DNA of 64,000 bases, from positions 105,365 through 169,364 of the forward strand of contig DUTM01000005.1 in the NCBI GenBank assembly GCA_012842085.1, in the 5' to 3' direction. This stretch comes from Mycobacteriales bacterium (GTDB lineage: Bacteria > Actinomycetota > Actinomycetes > Mycobacteriales > Mycobacteriaceae). Below, in pieces: positions 56,833 through 64,000 of the stretch. Made by a program: the position numbers and the translations under genes. Under the pieces are notes generated by a model. It searched no databases and was not told the DNA's origin. It saw only the letters and a program-made list of their open reading frames with translations. Each line of letters starts with the position of its first letter. Position 1 is the first letter of the stretch.

Positions 56833-58446
56833 ATGAGCGCAGAGTCCAAAGCCGCACCTCGAGCGACCTTTTCTAGGCGCTCGGTATTCATCCTGGCGGC
56901 TATCGGATCAGCCATCGGCTTGGGAAGTATTTGGCGTTTCCCGTACGTAGCCTATGAGAACGGGGGTGGCGCCTTTCTCATTCCCTTCCTGGTGGCACTA
57001 CTCACCGCCGGTATCCCCATGCTTTTTCTGGACTACGCCATGGGGCACCGTTTCCGCGGTGGTGCTCCCCTCACCTTCCGGCGCATCAATAAGCGAATGG
57101 AATGGTTGGGCTGGTTCCAGGTAGTTATCTGTTTCATCATTGCTTGCTACTACGCAGTGATTATTGCCTGGTCCGGCGCATACATGTTCTACAGTCTGCG
57201 CCAAGAGTGGGGAAATGATCCCGATGCCTTCTTCAACCACAGTTTCCTGCAGTCGCAAACGGAATTAAGCACCAGTTTTGTGCCGGCAGTCGCCATCCCC
57301 CTCGCGGTCATTTGGATCATTACCATTGCCGTCATCGCCCTCGGTGTGCAAAACGGCGTGGGTGCTGCCAGCAAATTCTTTGTTCCGCTCCTCGCCGTCC
57401 TGTTCTGCATCCTGGTTGTGCGCTCCCTCTTCTTGGAGGGTGCAACCGAAGGACTGGAGGTGTTCTTCACTGCGGACTGGTCCCTGCTGGCAAACGGCAA
57501 AGTGTGGATTGCCGCATACAGCCAGATATTCTTCTCCCTTTCCGTCGGCTACGGCATTATGGTCACCTACAGTTCCTACCTGAAGCGTCGCAGCGACCTG
57601 GCCGGCTCCAGCCTGGTGGTAGCATTCGCAACATCCTCCTTCCAGGTGCTGGCTGGTATCTGCGTTTTCGCCGCTCTCGGTTTCCTTGCAGTACAACAGG
57701 GTGTGAGTGTTGATGATGTTGCGACCAACGGAATTGGGCTCGCGTTTATTGCTTTCCCCTCCGTTATCTCGCAAATGACGGGTGGCAGCCTCTTCGGATT
57801 CCTGTTCTTCTTCTCTCTTGTTCTGGCGGGCCTCACCTCGCTGGTCAGTTTGGTGGAGGTGGTGACGGCTGCGTTCCAGGACAAACTGGGACTGCAGCGT
57901 GTTCCCGCGGTGCTGCTAGTCGGTATCCCCATGATGATTGTGTCGATGGTTCTCTTCGCCACTAAATCGGGCATTAGCGTATTGGATGTCGTCGACAAGT
58001 TCATCAACAACACGATCGCCCTCAACGCACTCGTCATGTTGGTGCTTATCGTCTGGGTACTCCGCCGCTTCAACGAACTGCAGATTCACTTGAACGCCGT
58101 CTCCACCCTCTGGGTCGGCACCTGGTGGAAGGTATGTATCTCGGTCATCACGCCATTGGCTTTGCTGTGGATGATTCTGACCGAATTCGGGGACCTTATC
58201 GTTAACGGTTATGGCGGCTATCCCGGATGGTTTGTGGGAGTGTTCGGATGGGGCTGTCTAGTGGTGTGCGCCATCGGCGGCATCATTATGAGTGTAGTGC
58301 GCTGGAGCGACCGCATTCTGCAGCTGCATGGCCCCATGTTTACGCCCGAAACTATGCCCGAATACCAAACCCAATCCTACAAACGTCATTTGGCGAAAGT
58401 GGGAGCAGACCCCGCTGACCACATCAACGAAGAAAAGGACAGCTAA
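56833..58446 (+). CDS. metP: NSS-family sodium-dependent transporter MetP-like, copy 2
   Basis: This 537-residue NSS transporter starts AIGSAIGLGSIWRFPYVAYENGGG, the LeuT-type first helix, and has about 12 helices. It is followed directly by a 39-residue MetS-type subunit gene, as in the MetPS methionine/alanine importer of C. glutamicum, so this copy is the likely MetP. AGGA is 8 bases before the ATG at 56833, better than the GTG at 56827. The near-tandem paralogue upstream lacks a small subunit. Export of substrate specificity from C. glutamicum is inference. Confidence 0.88.
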   Translation: MSAESKAAPRATFSRRSVFILAAIGSAIGLGSIWRFPYVAYENGGGAFLIPFLVALLTAGIPMLFLDYAMGHRFRGGAPLTFRRINKRMEWLGWFQVVICFIIACYYAVIIAWSGAYMFYSLRQEWGNDPDAFFNHSFLQSQTELSTSFVPAVAIPLAVIWIITIAVIALGVQNGVGAASKFFVPLLAVLFCILVVRSLFLEGATEGLEVFFTADWSLLANGKVWIAAYSQIFFSLSVGYGIMVTYSSYLKRRSDLAGSSLVVAFATSSFQVLAGICVFAALGFLAVQQGVSVDDVATNGIGLAFIAFPSVISQMTGGSLFGFLFFFSLVLAGLTSLVSLVEVVTAAFQDKLGLQRVPAVLLVGIPMMIVSMVLFATKSGISVLDVVDKFINNTIALNALVMLVLIVWVLRRFNELQIHLNAVSTLWVGTWWKVCISVITPLALLWMILTEFGDLIVNGYGGYPGWFVGVFGWGCLVVCAIGGIIMSVVRWSDRILQLHGPMFTPETMPEYQTQSYKRHLAKVGADPADHINEEKDS

Positions 58447-58566
58447 ATGAGTGTTGAATCAATCATCATGATGGTGGTGTTCCTCACTGTTATCTGGGGC
58501 GGGCTTTTGGCCAGCGCCATCCACCTGATGCGCACGCCCGACGGCAGTTTAGATAACGAAGAATAA
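58447..58566 (+). CDS. metS: MetS-family small subunit of NSS transporter (39 residues)
   Basis: This very small gene begins at the base after the metP stop codon (TAAATG) and encodes 39 residues: a single membrane helix of about residues 6-26 (IIMMVVFLTVIWGGLLASAI) and an acidic tail ending in DNEE. This size, position and helix with WGG match the MetS subunits needed for MetP activity in C. glutamicum. No separate ribosome-binding site is needed if translation re-initiates after metP. It is too short for routine gene callers to be sure of, but family and position agree. Confidence 0.88.
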   Translation: MSVESIIMMVVFLTVIWGGLLASAIHLMRTPDGSLDNEE

Positions 58567-58683
58567 GAAACCATCAATTTCGTTGCGCTAGCGGCGAACA
58601 AGAGGTTCACAACGCCTTTTTGGTTTCTATTCCAATTACACTGAATAGGAATAACCGCCCTCACTCTTTGGGAGAACGAATAT

Positions 58684-60033
58684 ATGGCTAACACGCCTTC
58701 CAACTCGCCGGAGGAGAAGTCTGTAGAGAAAAATCCTGCAGACATGTCCGAAGCCGAGAAGGTCATTCATAAAAAAGAGCAAAAGGTGCTTGAATCCGAA
58801 AAAACCATCATCACCACTGATGAAGGCAAAAAGTTGGAGAACAAAAACCGCTCGGATTACATTGCACAAGACCTCAAACAGGTTTCCAAATGGGCACTAC
58901 GGATCATCTTTGTCGCTATCGCGGCATTCCTGATCTACAAACTTATCGGGTTCCTGTGGGTTGGTATTCTTCCCACGCTGCTTGCGATCTTGGTATGTTC
59001 CGCGCTCTGGCCCCCTGTTAACTGGTTGATCAAACACAAGGTTCCCAGCTGGCTTGCATCCGCGGGAATCCTGCTGCTGTGTTTGGGCATAGTGGCAGGA
59101 ATTCTCTCTGCAATTGCCCCGCGCGTTGCGAAAGAAATCGGCCCCCTCTCCAACCAAGCCGTGGTGTGGGTGCGCTCCGTTGAAGCTCGTTTGATGGAGC
59201 CTCCATTCAACGTCAACCAGAACCAGTTGGATGACGCCGTCAACTACATTATTGACAAGATCCAGTCCTCCGCCTCCCAGATCGCAACGCTGGCAATCAG
59301 CGGAGTGGGGGCAATGGGCTCAGCTATCGTCACGCTGCTTATCACCTTGGTACTCTGCTTCTTCTTCCTTAAGGACGGATCCAAACTGATGCCCTGGATG
59401 AACCGCGTCATTGGCTACCCCGCCATGGACCACATCGGTAACATCCTGAACCGCAGTTGGACTACCTTGGGTGGATTCATTCGTACCCAGGGAATTGTTT
59501 CGCTCATCGACGCCACCTTCATCGGTATCGGTATGGTCGTCTTGGGTGTTCCGTTGGCAGGCCCCTTAGCGATTATTACCTTCCTGGGCGGATTCATTCC
59601 GATTGTCGGTGCCTTTGTTTCTGGTTTCCTCGCTATTGCGGTGGCCATTGTGGGCGTCAACTTCAAGACCGGTTTGATCCTCTTCATCATCGTGCTGGTG
59701 GTGCAGCAGCTGGAAGGAAACGTCCTGTCCCCGCTCCTGCAGTCCAACGCCATGAACCTGCATCCAGTGATTGTGCTGCTCGTGGTCTCAGCTGGCGGTA
59801 CTCTCTACGGAATCGTGGGCGCCTTCCTGGCAGTGCCGATTACTGCGGTTATTGCAGTGGTATTCCGCTACTGGAGTGAACAGTGGGATAAGCGGGCAGA
59901 GATACCCTCTGCTACCCCACCCCACAAGGAAGACGATGAGGACGAGGACAACAAGTTCACCGAATGGGTCAAAGAAAAGACCCACACTCTGCAGTCGAAA
60001 TTCAGCAAAAAATCTGACGCAAAGACTAGCTAA
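58684..60033 (+). CDS. AI-2E family transporter (UPF0118)
   Basis: This 449-residue membrane protein belongs to the AI-2E/PerM family. A charged, Lys/Glu-rich N-terminal arm (about 1-65) precedes about 7-8 helices, with a long extracytoplasmic segment after helix 3 and the family motif GTLYGIVGAFLAVPITAV near residue 375. The C-terminal tail is acidic then basic. Members have been linked to autoinducer-2 export and to Na/H or Li/H antiport, so no substrate is assigned. GGGAG lies 9-10 bases before the ATG. The 117 bases after metS contain no convincing terminator. Confidence 0.85.
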   Translation: MANTPSNSPEEKSVEKNPADMSEAEKVIHKKEQKVLESEKTIITTDEGKKLENKNRSDYIAQDLKQVSKWALRIIFVAIAAFLIYKLIGFLWVGILPTLLAILVCSALWPPVNWLIKHKVPSWLASAGILLLCLGIVAGILSAIAPRVAKEIGPLSNQAVVWVRSVEARLMEPPFNVNQNQLDDAVNYIIDKIQSSASQIATLAISGVGAMGSAIVTLLITLVLCFFFLKDGSKLMPWMNRVIGYPAMDHIGNILNRSWTTLGGFIRTQGIVSLIDATFIGIGMVVLGVPLAGPLAIITFLGGFIPIVGAFVSGFLAIAVAIVGVNFKTGLILFIIVLVVQQLEGNVLSPLLQSNAMNLHPVIVLLVVSAGGTLYGIVGAFLAVPITAVIAVVFRYWSEQWDKRAEIPSATPPHKEDDEDEDNKFTEWVKEKTHTLQSKFSKKSDAKTS

Positions 60034-60057
60034 CTAGTTTCACATCGGTTTTTTGAT

Positions 60058-60105
60058 ACACCCAACTGTTATAAGTGACTTATGGTTCTTTTAACAGTTG
60101 GGTGT
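60058..60105. repeat. Perfect 14-bp inverted repeat spanning the rmuC start codon
   Basis: ACACCCAACTGTTA (60058-60071) and its exact complement (60092-60105) enclose 20 bases that contain the rmuC ATG at 60082. The RNA hairpin would place the start codon in the loop. It lies 25 bases after the AI-2E gene stop and has no following T-run, so it is not a standard terminator. Confidence 0.85.
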
Positions 60106-61173
60106 TCTATTCTGTTCTTCCTCCTCGGAGGACTCATCGGCTGGCTTGCTCGGGGAAATGCGTGGGCAACCCAGCGCGACATCATGCGCCAAACCTCGCT
60201 TTCTGGAGAATTGCTGCAACATCAGGCTGACTCGGTCTCTGATGCCGTCATGCCAGTCATCCATCCCCTGACAGAAAGTCTGCATGGGCTTAACTCTCAT
60301 ATGGAGCAATTGGAGCGACAAAGACTCAAAGAGTTTTCACAACTTACCGAGAGTGTTCTTAATATGCAGCGCACTTCTCGTCTGTTGTCGGAAGAAACCA
60401 ACCGTTTAGCATCAGCACTGCGATCCCCCAATATTCGTGGACAATGGGGAGAAATGCAGTTGGAGCGGGTGGTAGAGCTTTCCGGAATGGCTAAACATTG
60501 CGATTTTGACACCCAGCACTACGTTAAAATTGGATCCCAACAACAACGCCCCGATTTGGTAGTGAAACTTTCCCGTGGGCGGACAATAGTCATTGATGCC
60601 AAAGTGCCGTTCGATTCCTACCTCACTGCCATTAATGCCCAGTCAGATGCGGAGGCGGAAGCAGCCCTGCGCAACTGTGTGAAGTCAGTAAAATCACACA
60701 TCGACATTTTGGCGAAGAAATCCTACTGGACGTCGTTTGTTTCGAGTCCAGAATTTGTCGTCATGTTTGTTCCTGGAGATGCCTTTCTAGACACGGTCTT
60801 GCAGGCAGCACCAGAATTGCTGGACTATGCATTCAAAAAGAATGTCGTGCTAGCAACCCCCACCACCCTCATAGCCCTCCTGCGAACAGTTGCGCTGACG
60901 TGGCAGCACGATCGTTTGACGGAAGATGCTCGCGATATTCAACGCCTTGGGCAAGAACTTTATGACCGTATAGATGTAGTTACGACACATCTCCGTGGAG
61001 TAGGTACCCAACTGGGTAAAGCGGTCGATTCCTACAACTCGGCGCTGAGCTCAATTGATTCGCGGCTAGTCGTGACTGCCCGGAAACTTCGCCAACACGG
61101 CATTAGAGGCACCGAAAAAGACATAGAAACGCAAGAAATAGATAGCCACCCGCGTGCGATTTCCGATATATAG
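60082..61173 (+). CDS. rmuC: DNA recombination protein RmuC
   Basis: RmuC (363 residues) is a predicted nuclease-fold protein that limits inversions at short inverted repeats and takes part in genome stability. It has an N-terminal membrane helix (residues 2-23), a short coiled coil (about 40-115) and the RmuC domain with LRSPNIRGQWGEMQLERVVELSG, DLVVKLSRGRTIVIDAKVPFDSYL, and FVPGDAFLDTVLQ. The ATG at 60082 has no clear ribosome-binding site and lies in the loop of a perfect inverted repeat. The repeat also encodes residues 4-8, so the start seems real. It sits between the AI-2E and DUF6542 genes. Confidence 0.92.
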   Translation: MVLLTVGCSILFFLLGGLIGWLARGNAWATQRDIMRQTSLSGELLQHQADSVSDAVMPVIHPLTESLHGLNSHMEQLERQRLKEFSQLTESVLNMQRTSRLLSEETNRLASALRSPNIRGQWGEMQLERVVELSGMAKHCDFDTQHYVKIGSQQQRPDLVVKLSRGRTIVIDAKVPFDSYLTAINAQSDAEAEAALRNCVKSVKSHIDILAKKSYWTSFVSSPEFVVMFVPGDAFLDTVLQAAPELLDYAFKKNVVLATPTTLIALLRTVALTWQHDRLTEDARDIQRLGQELYDRIDVVTTHLRGVGTQLGKAVDSYNSALSSIDSRLVVTARKLRQHGIRGTEKDIETQEIDSHPRAISDI

Positions 61174-61197
61174 GTGGCTTCCCGGTACAGTTGACGT

Positions 61198-62409
61198 GTG
61201 CACATCAACTACCGCGCCGATTCGTCGACACCGGACCGGAAGAGGTCAGCCCTCCGGTCCTACCGCGGTATACCCTGGTGGGGAGTAATTGCGCTTTATG
61301 TTGTTGCCTGCGGAATCGGAATGGCTCTCAGCGCAATCACCAAAGACATAGGGATCTTCTTCTACATATTCTTTGTTGCATGCTCCCTCTTCGGCGTCCT
61401 CGCTGCAGAGTTCGACGCCCTCTTCACCAGCATCGTTATGCCAGTATTGGCGTACACCTTCAGCATCCCCATCTTCTATCTCATCCAAATGTCGATAAAC
61501 GACATGACGGGGACCAAAACCGCCATTCTCAACATCGGTATTCCCTTCGTTCGCGGCGTGCCAGTAATGTTGACCGGCTTTGTGGGAGCGTTCATAATCG
61601 GTCTCGTCCGTATAGGTGCATTCGGCGCCAAACAAGGCTGGGACCAGCTCTGGATCGTATCCCTCTTCAACAAAACCCAGATGGCTGCCGGGACAAAACC
61701 TGCCGAACCTCGCAAACCCGCCGAAAAACGCCGCAAAGCCCCTACCACGGCACCAACAGCACCCCAGCCCTCCAACCGTAGAACAGCGACCACTCCGCGG
61801 CCACGCCCTGTGGGAGCACGCCCCTCCACGGACATTCCACGCATTGCTCACCCCTCCCGGGAAACCCCCGCCCCATTCGGTCGCTATCCAGGACAGCAGC
61901 CCAGTCGCGCCACGTCCGACGCGCGGGGCCGTCAACAACCCCCAACTGCCCGACGCCTTACCCCCGAACAAATGGAAGATCTGCGTCGTCGCCGGCGCGA
62001 ACTAGCCCTCCGGGTACAGCGGGCACGGGCACAACAAGGCGGACGTATGCCGCCACCCCAGCAAGGTCGACGCATGCCACCTCCAGGTGGCCGGATTCCT
62101 CCCCGGCAAATGCCCCCAAGTGGAGGAAGGCGCCCCTATATGGATCCCCGCCAAGCCGCCGCCCGCGGACGGATGGGACCGGATCCACGCAGGCAAGGTA
62201 TGCAAGGACAACGTCCCATGCCACCACACGCACGTCGCCCACAGCGTCCATCGGCGGAGGGGGAACGTCGCCAGAATCCCTATGCCCAAACACCGCCGAA
62301 ATATAGCCGCGGTCGGCAGGACCCCCGTCAACCCCAGAATCCCTACCAGCGCAATCCCTATTTACAGGGAAAAGAGCCGCGGTACCGGAGAAGAAGAGAA
62401 GACGACTAA
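61198..62409 (+). CDS. DUF6542 membrane protein with Pro/Arg/Gly-rich tail
   Basis: This 403-residue protein has an N-terminal membrane domain of four helices (about residues 28-150), matching DUF6542 of actinobacteria (Rv1111c-like, recalled). After about residue 160 comes a 240-residue tail rich in Pro, Arg, Gly and Gln, with repeated MPPP, GGR and RRP units (densest at about 280-335), almost surely disordered and strongly basic. The start is GTG at 61198, 24 bases after rmuC. Its stop abuts that of ispH with no gap. The function is unknown; a basic cytoplasmic tail could bind nucleic acid or cell-envelope partners. Confidence 0.8.
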   Translation: MHINYRADSSTPDRKRSALRSYRGIPWWGVIALYVVACGIGMALSAITKDIGIFFYIFFVACSLFGVLAAEFDALFTSIVMPVLAYTFSIPIFYLIQMSINDMTGTKTAILNIGIPFVRGVPVMLTGFVGAFIIGLVRIGAFGAKQGWDQLWIVSLFNKTQMAAGTKPAEPRKPAEKRRKAPTTAPTAPQPSNRRTATTPRPRPVGARPSTDIPRIAHPSRETPAPFGRYPGQQPSRATSDARGRQQPPTARRLTPEQMEDLRRRRRELALRVQRARAQQGGRMPPPQQGRRMPPPGGRIPPRQMPPSGGRRPYMDPRQAAARGRMGPDPRRQGMQGQRPMPPHARRPQRPSAEGERRQNPYAQTPPKYSRGRQDPRQPQNPYQRNPYLQGKEPRYRRRREDD

Positions 62410-63357
62410 CTACTGAGCCGTTTTCATCGCTTTCCGAATCTCGGGAGGCAGCTGAAAGCTCATTTTCTCGTCAACAGTGGTAACTTCCTCCACCGTGTCG
62501 AAACCATTATCGAGCAAATAATCAACGACATCGCGCACCAGAATTTCGGGAACGGACGCGCCGGAAGTTACACCCACTGTCTCCGCATCAGCGATCCATT
62601 CGGGATCGATCTCATGGGAAAAGTCGATCAAGTAGGCCTTCTTGACGCCGGCCTGTTCCGCAACCTCGCGCAAACGCACAGAGTTAGACGAGTTACGCGA
62701 CCCCACAACCAGCACCACGTCACACCGTTGGGCGATCTCTTTCACCGCACCTTGGCGGTTCTGGGTGGCGTAACAAATGTCATCCGAAGGCGGATCCTCA
62801 ATCTCTGGGAACTTCTCCTTCAGGAAAGCTACCGTGTCCTGAGTTTCATCCACGCTGAGCGTAGTCTGGGACAGCCACACAAGTTGCGAAGGATCCTTCA
62901 CCTGCAGCTTCTCGACGTCTTCGCGGCCTTCCACGACATAAGTCTGTTCTGGGGCCTCCCCAGCCGTGCCCTCAACCTCCTCATGGCCACGATGACCAAT
63001 AAGGATGATTTCTTTGCCGTGCTTGGCAAACCGTCGGGCTTCCCCATGCACCTTCTTCACCAGTGGGCAGGTCGCGTCAATGGTTCTGAGTTTGCGTTCC
63101 TTAGCCGCTTCCAAAACCGAGGGGGCAATACCGTGGGCAGAAAAAACCAGAACTGAACCCTCCGGAACTTCGTCCACCTCGTTGACAAAAATTGCTCCCG
63201 CTTCCGTCAACGTATCAACAACGTGGCGGTTATGTACGATTTCTTTGCGCACATAAATCGGGGCTCCGTAATGCTTAAGGGCCAATTCCACTGTCTCGAC
63301 GGCACGATCCACGCCGGCACAATAACCGCGTGGCGAAGCTAGCAATACTTTCCTCAT
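62410..63357 (-). CDS. ispH: 4-hydroxy-3-methylbut-2-enyl diphosphate reductase
   Basis: IspH/LytB (315 residues) makes IPP and DMAPP in the last step of the MEP isoprenoid pathway, using a 4Fe-4S cluster. The three cluster cysteines are in [10 protein letters not shown] (Cys13), [11 protein letters not shown] and ICYATQNRQ. The substrate motifs [18 protein letters not shown] and [10 protein letters not shown] are intact. In M. tuberculosis the same order xseA-ispH-DUF6542-ychF is found (Rv1108c-Rv1112, recalled). It is divergent from xseA by 96 bases. Confidence 0.96.
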   Translation of the reverse strand: MRKVLLASPRGYCAGVDRAVETVELALKHYGAPIYVRKEIVHNRHVVDTLTEAGAIFVNEVDEVPEGSVLVFSAHGIAPSVLEAAKERKLRTIDATCPLVKKVHGEARRFAKHGKEIILIGHRGHEEVEGTAGEAPEQTYVVEGREDVEKLQVKDPSQLVWLSQTTLSVDETQDTVAFLKEKFPEIEDPPSDDICYATQNRQGAVKEIAQRCDVVLVVGSRNSSNSVRLREVAEQAGVKKAYLIDFSHEIDPEWIADAETVGVTSGASVPEILVRDVVDYLLDNGFDTVEEVTTVDEKMSFQLPPEIRKAMKTAQ

Positions 63358-63453
63358 GCTTATAGCCTACGGGGTGTCTGCGATCTTTGTTACTTGCAAT
63401 CTCTACAATTGAGAAACGAAGACCTTTCAACACTCGTCGGAAGAGGTGAACAG

Positions 63454-64000
63454 ATGCAGTCACAACCCATGTCTGCCGAACACCCCTACCCCGTGCGAGA
63501 AGTAGGTCGATTAGTTGGGCAGTGGATCGACCGGCTTGGGGAAGCCTGGGTGGAGGGCGAGATAACGCAGCTCAAACGGCGACCACAAGCCTATTACTCA
63601 TATTTTTCGCTACGTGACCTGGAAGAAAAAGTATCGCTCCAAGTCACGTGTCCGTCCCGACTCCTACAGGATGACCTCATCCAAGAAGGTGGACGGGTCA
63701 TCGTCAACGGCTCCTTCACCTTCTATAAAGGCAGTGGCTCGCTTTCTCTGATGGCCAAAAGTGTCCGCCAAGCAGGGTTAGGTGAACTGCTCGCTCGCAT
63801 TGAACGGCTCCGCCAACAGTTAGCAGCGGAAGGGCTCTTCGCTCCCGAACTTAAACGTCCACTTCCCTTCCTGCCACGCAATATCGGGCTCATTACGGGA
63901 AGGAATTCGGCGGCTGAACGCGATGTGTTGAGCGTCGCCCGCAGCCGTTGGGTTTCCCTGAACAGTGGCATAGCGCACCGTGAAGCGGACATTCTCCCAA
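63454..64000 (+). CDS. xseA: Exodeoxyribonuclease VII large subunit, N-terminal part
   Basis: This is the first 182 residues of XseA; the gene runs off the right edge. The enzyme degrades single-stranded DNA from both ends with XseB. An OB-fold domain spans about 10-110 (YPVREVGRLVGQWIDRLGEAWVEGEI, then YFSLRD and GSFTFYKGSGSLSL), and the catalytic domain begins with LPFLPRNIGLITGRNSAAERDVL. AGAGG is 7 bases before the ATG at 63454; a second in-frame ATG at 63469 is less likely. xseB is expected just downstream outside the window. Confidence 0.93.
   Translation, partial: MQSQPMSAEHPYPVREVGRLVGQWIDRLGEAWVEGEITQLKRRPQAYYSYFSLRDLEEKVSLQVTCPSRLLQDDLIQEGGRVIVNGSFTFYKGSGSLSLMAKSVRQAGLGELLARIERLRQQLAAEGLFAPELKRPLPFLPRNIGLITGRNSAAERDVLSVARSRWVSLNSGIAHREADILP

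Overview
The window reads as one chromosome segment of a mycolic-acid-lineage actinomycete (order Mycobacteriales). The evidence is lineage-typical genes: fused 2-oxoglutarate decarboxylase Kgd, MshB (mycothiol), GpgS, LpqW, the DUF3117 mini-protein, the sigE-rseA-tatB cluster and the actinobacterial DapD. GC looks moderate by eye (not computed) and gene density is very high, which suggests a compact genome. Pyruvate formate-lyase with its activase, plus a class I Fe-S fumarase, points to an anaerobic or facultative lifestyle. A Lawsonella- or Corynebacterium-like organism would fit, but that is inference. No rRNA, tRNA, CRISPR array, transposase, integrase or prophage gene was recognised.

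Layout. 1-6147: a minus-strand run of overlapping genes encoding a SNF2 helicase, a SWIM zinc-finger protein, an SbcD-like phosphoesterase and an SbcC-like ATPase that runs off the left edge. A membrane-anchored HNH nuclease diverges from it. 6.99-12.2 kb: DEAD-box RNA helicase, MFS exporter, M20 peptidase and a TetR regulator. 12.5-21.2 kb: central metabolism, with kgd, metE behind a long leader, an orphan ABC binding lipoprotein and malic enzyme. 21.4-27.4 kb: RmlC-like epimerase, CorA, ApbE, then the MgtE-N/DUF1003/Mrp trio. 27.4-29.2 kb: envelope-stress cluster tatB-rseA-sigE. 29.4-35.2 kb: methyltransferase, divergent glgC and glgM/glgA, DUF3117, DivIVA-like protein, gpgS and a LOG protein. 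35.5-43.3 kb: dapD, amino acid permease, ferredoxin, mshB, lpqW and typA. 43.4-51.7 kb: putP, two unrelated fumarases in tandem, then pflB-pflA. 52-55 kb: hsp20 divergent from a sirtuin, mscL and ychF. 55.2-64 kb: two tandem NSS transporters with a 39-residue MetS subunit, an AI-2E-family protein, rmuC, a DUF6542 protein, ispH and the start of xseA.

How the parts work together. Malic enzyme, Kgd, two fumarases and PFL describe carbon flow around pyruvate and a flexible, possibly branched TCA cycle. GlgC/GlgM, GpgS and LpqW serve alpha-glucan, methylglucose-lipopolysaccharide precursor and lipoarabinomannan metabolism. SigE/RseA, Hsp20 and TatB form an envelope and protein-stress layer. From memory, gene order broadly follows M. 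tuberculosis from about Rv1278 down to Rv1108c, so genes that break that order (permease, putP, fumA, pfl, NSS pair) look like lineage-specific additions.

The most interesting signals are regulatory rather than new gene families: a DtxR/IdeR-like box before the iron-independent fumarase, CRP/FNR-type sites before pflB, HAIR-like repeats between hsp20 and the sirtuin, an 11-bp-pitch direct repeat before sigE, a long unassigned metE leader, a perfect palindrome at the malic enzyme promoter, and a 14-bp perfect inverted repeat spanning the rmuC start codon. The overlapping SNF2-SWIM-SbcD-SbcC operon is the best candidate for an under-described gene system.
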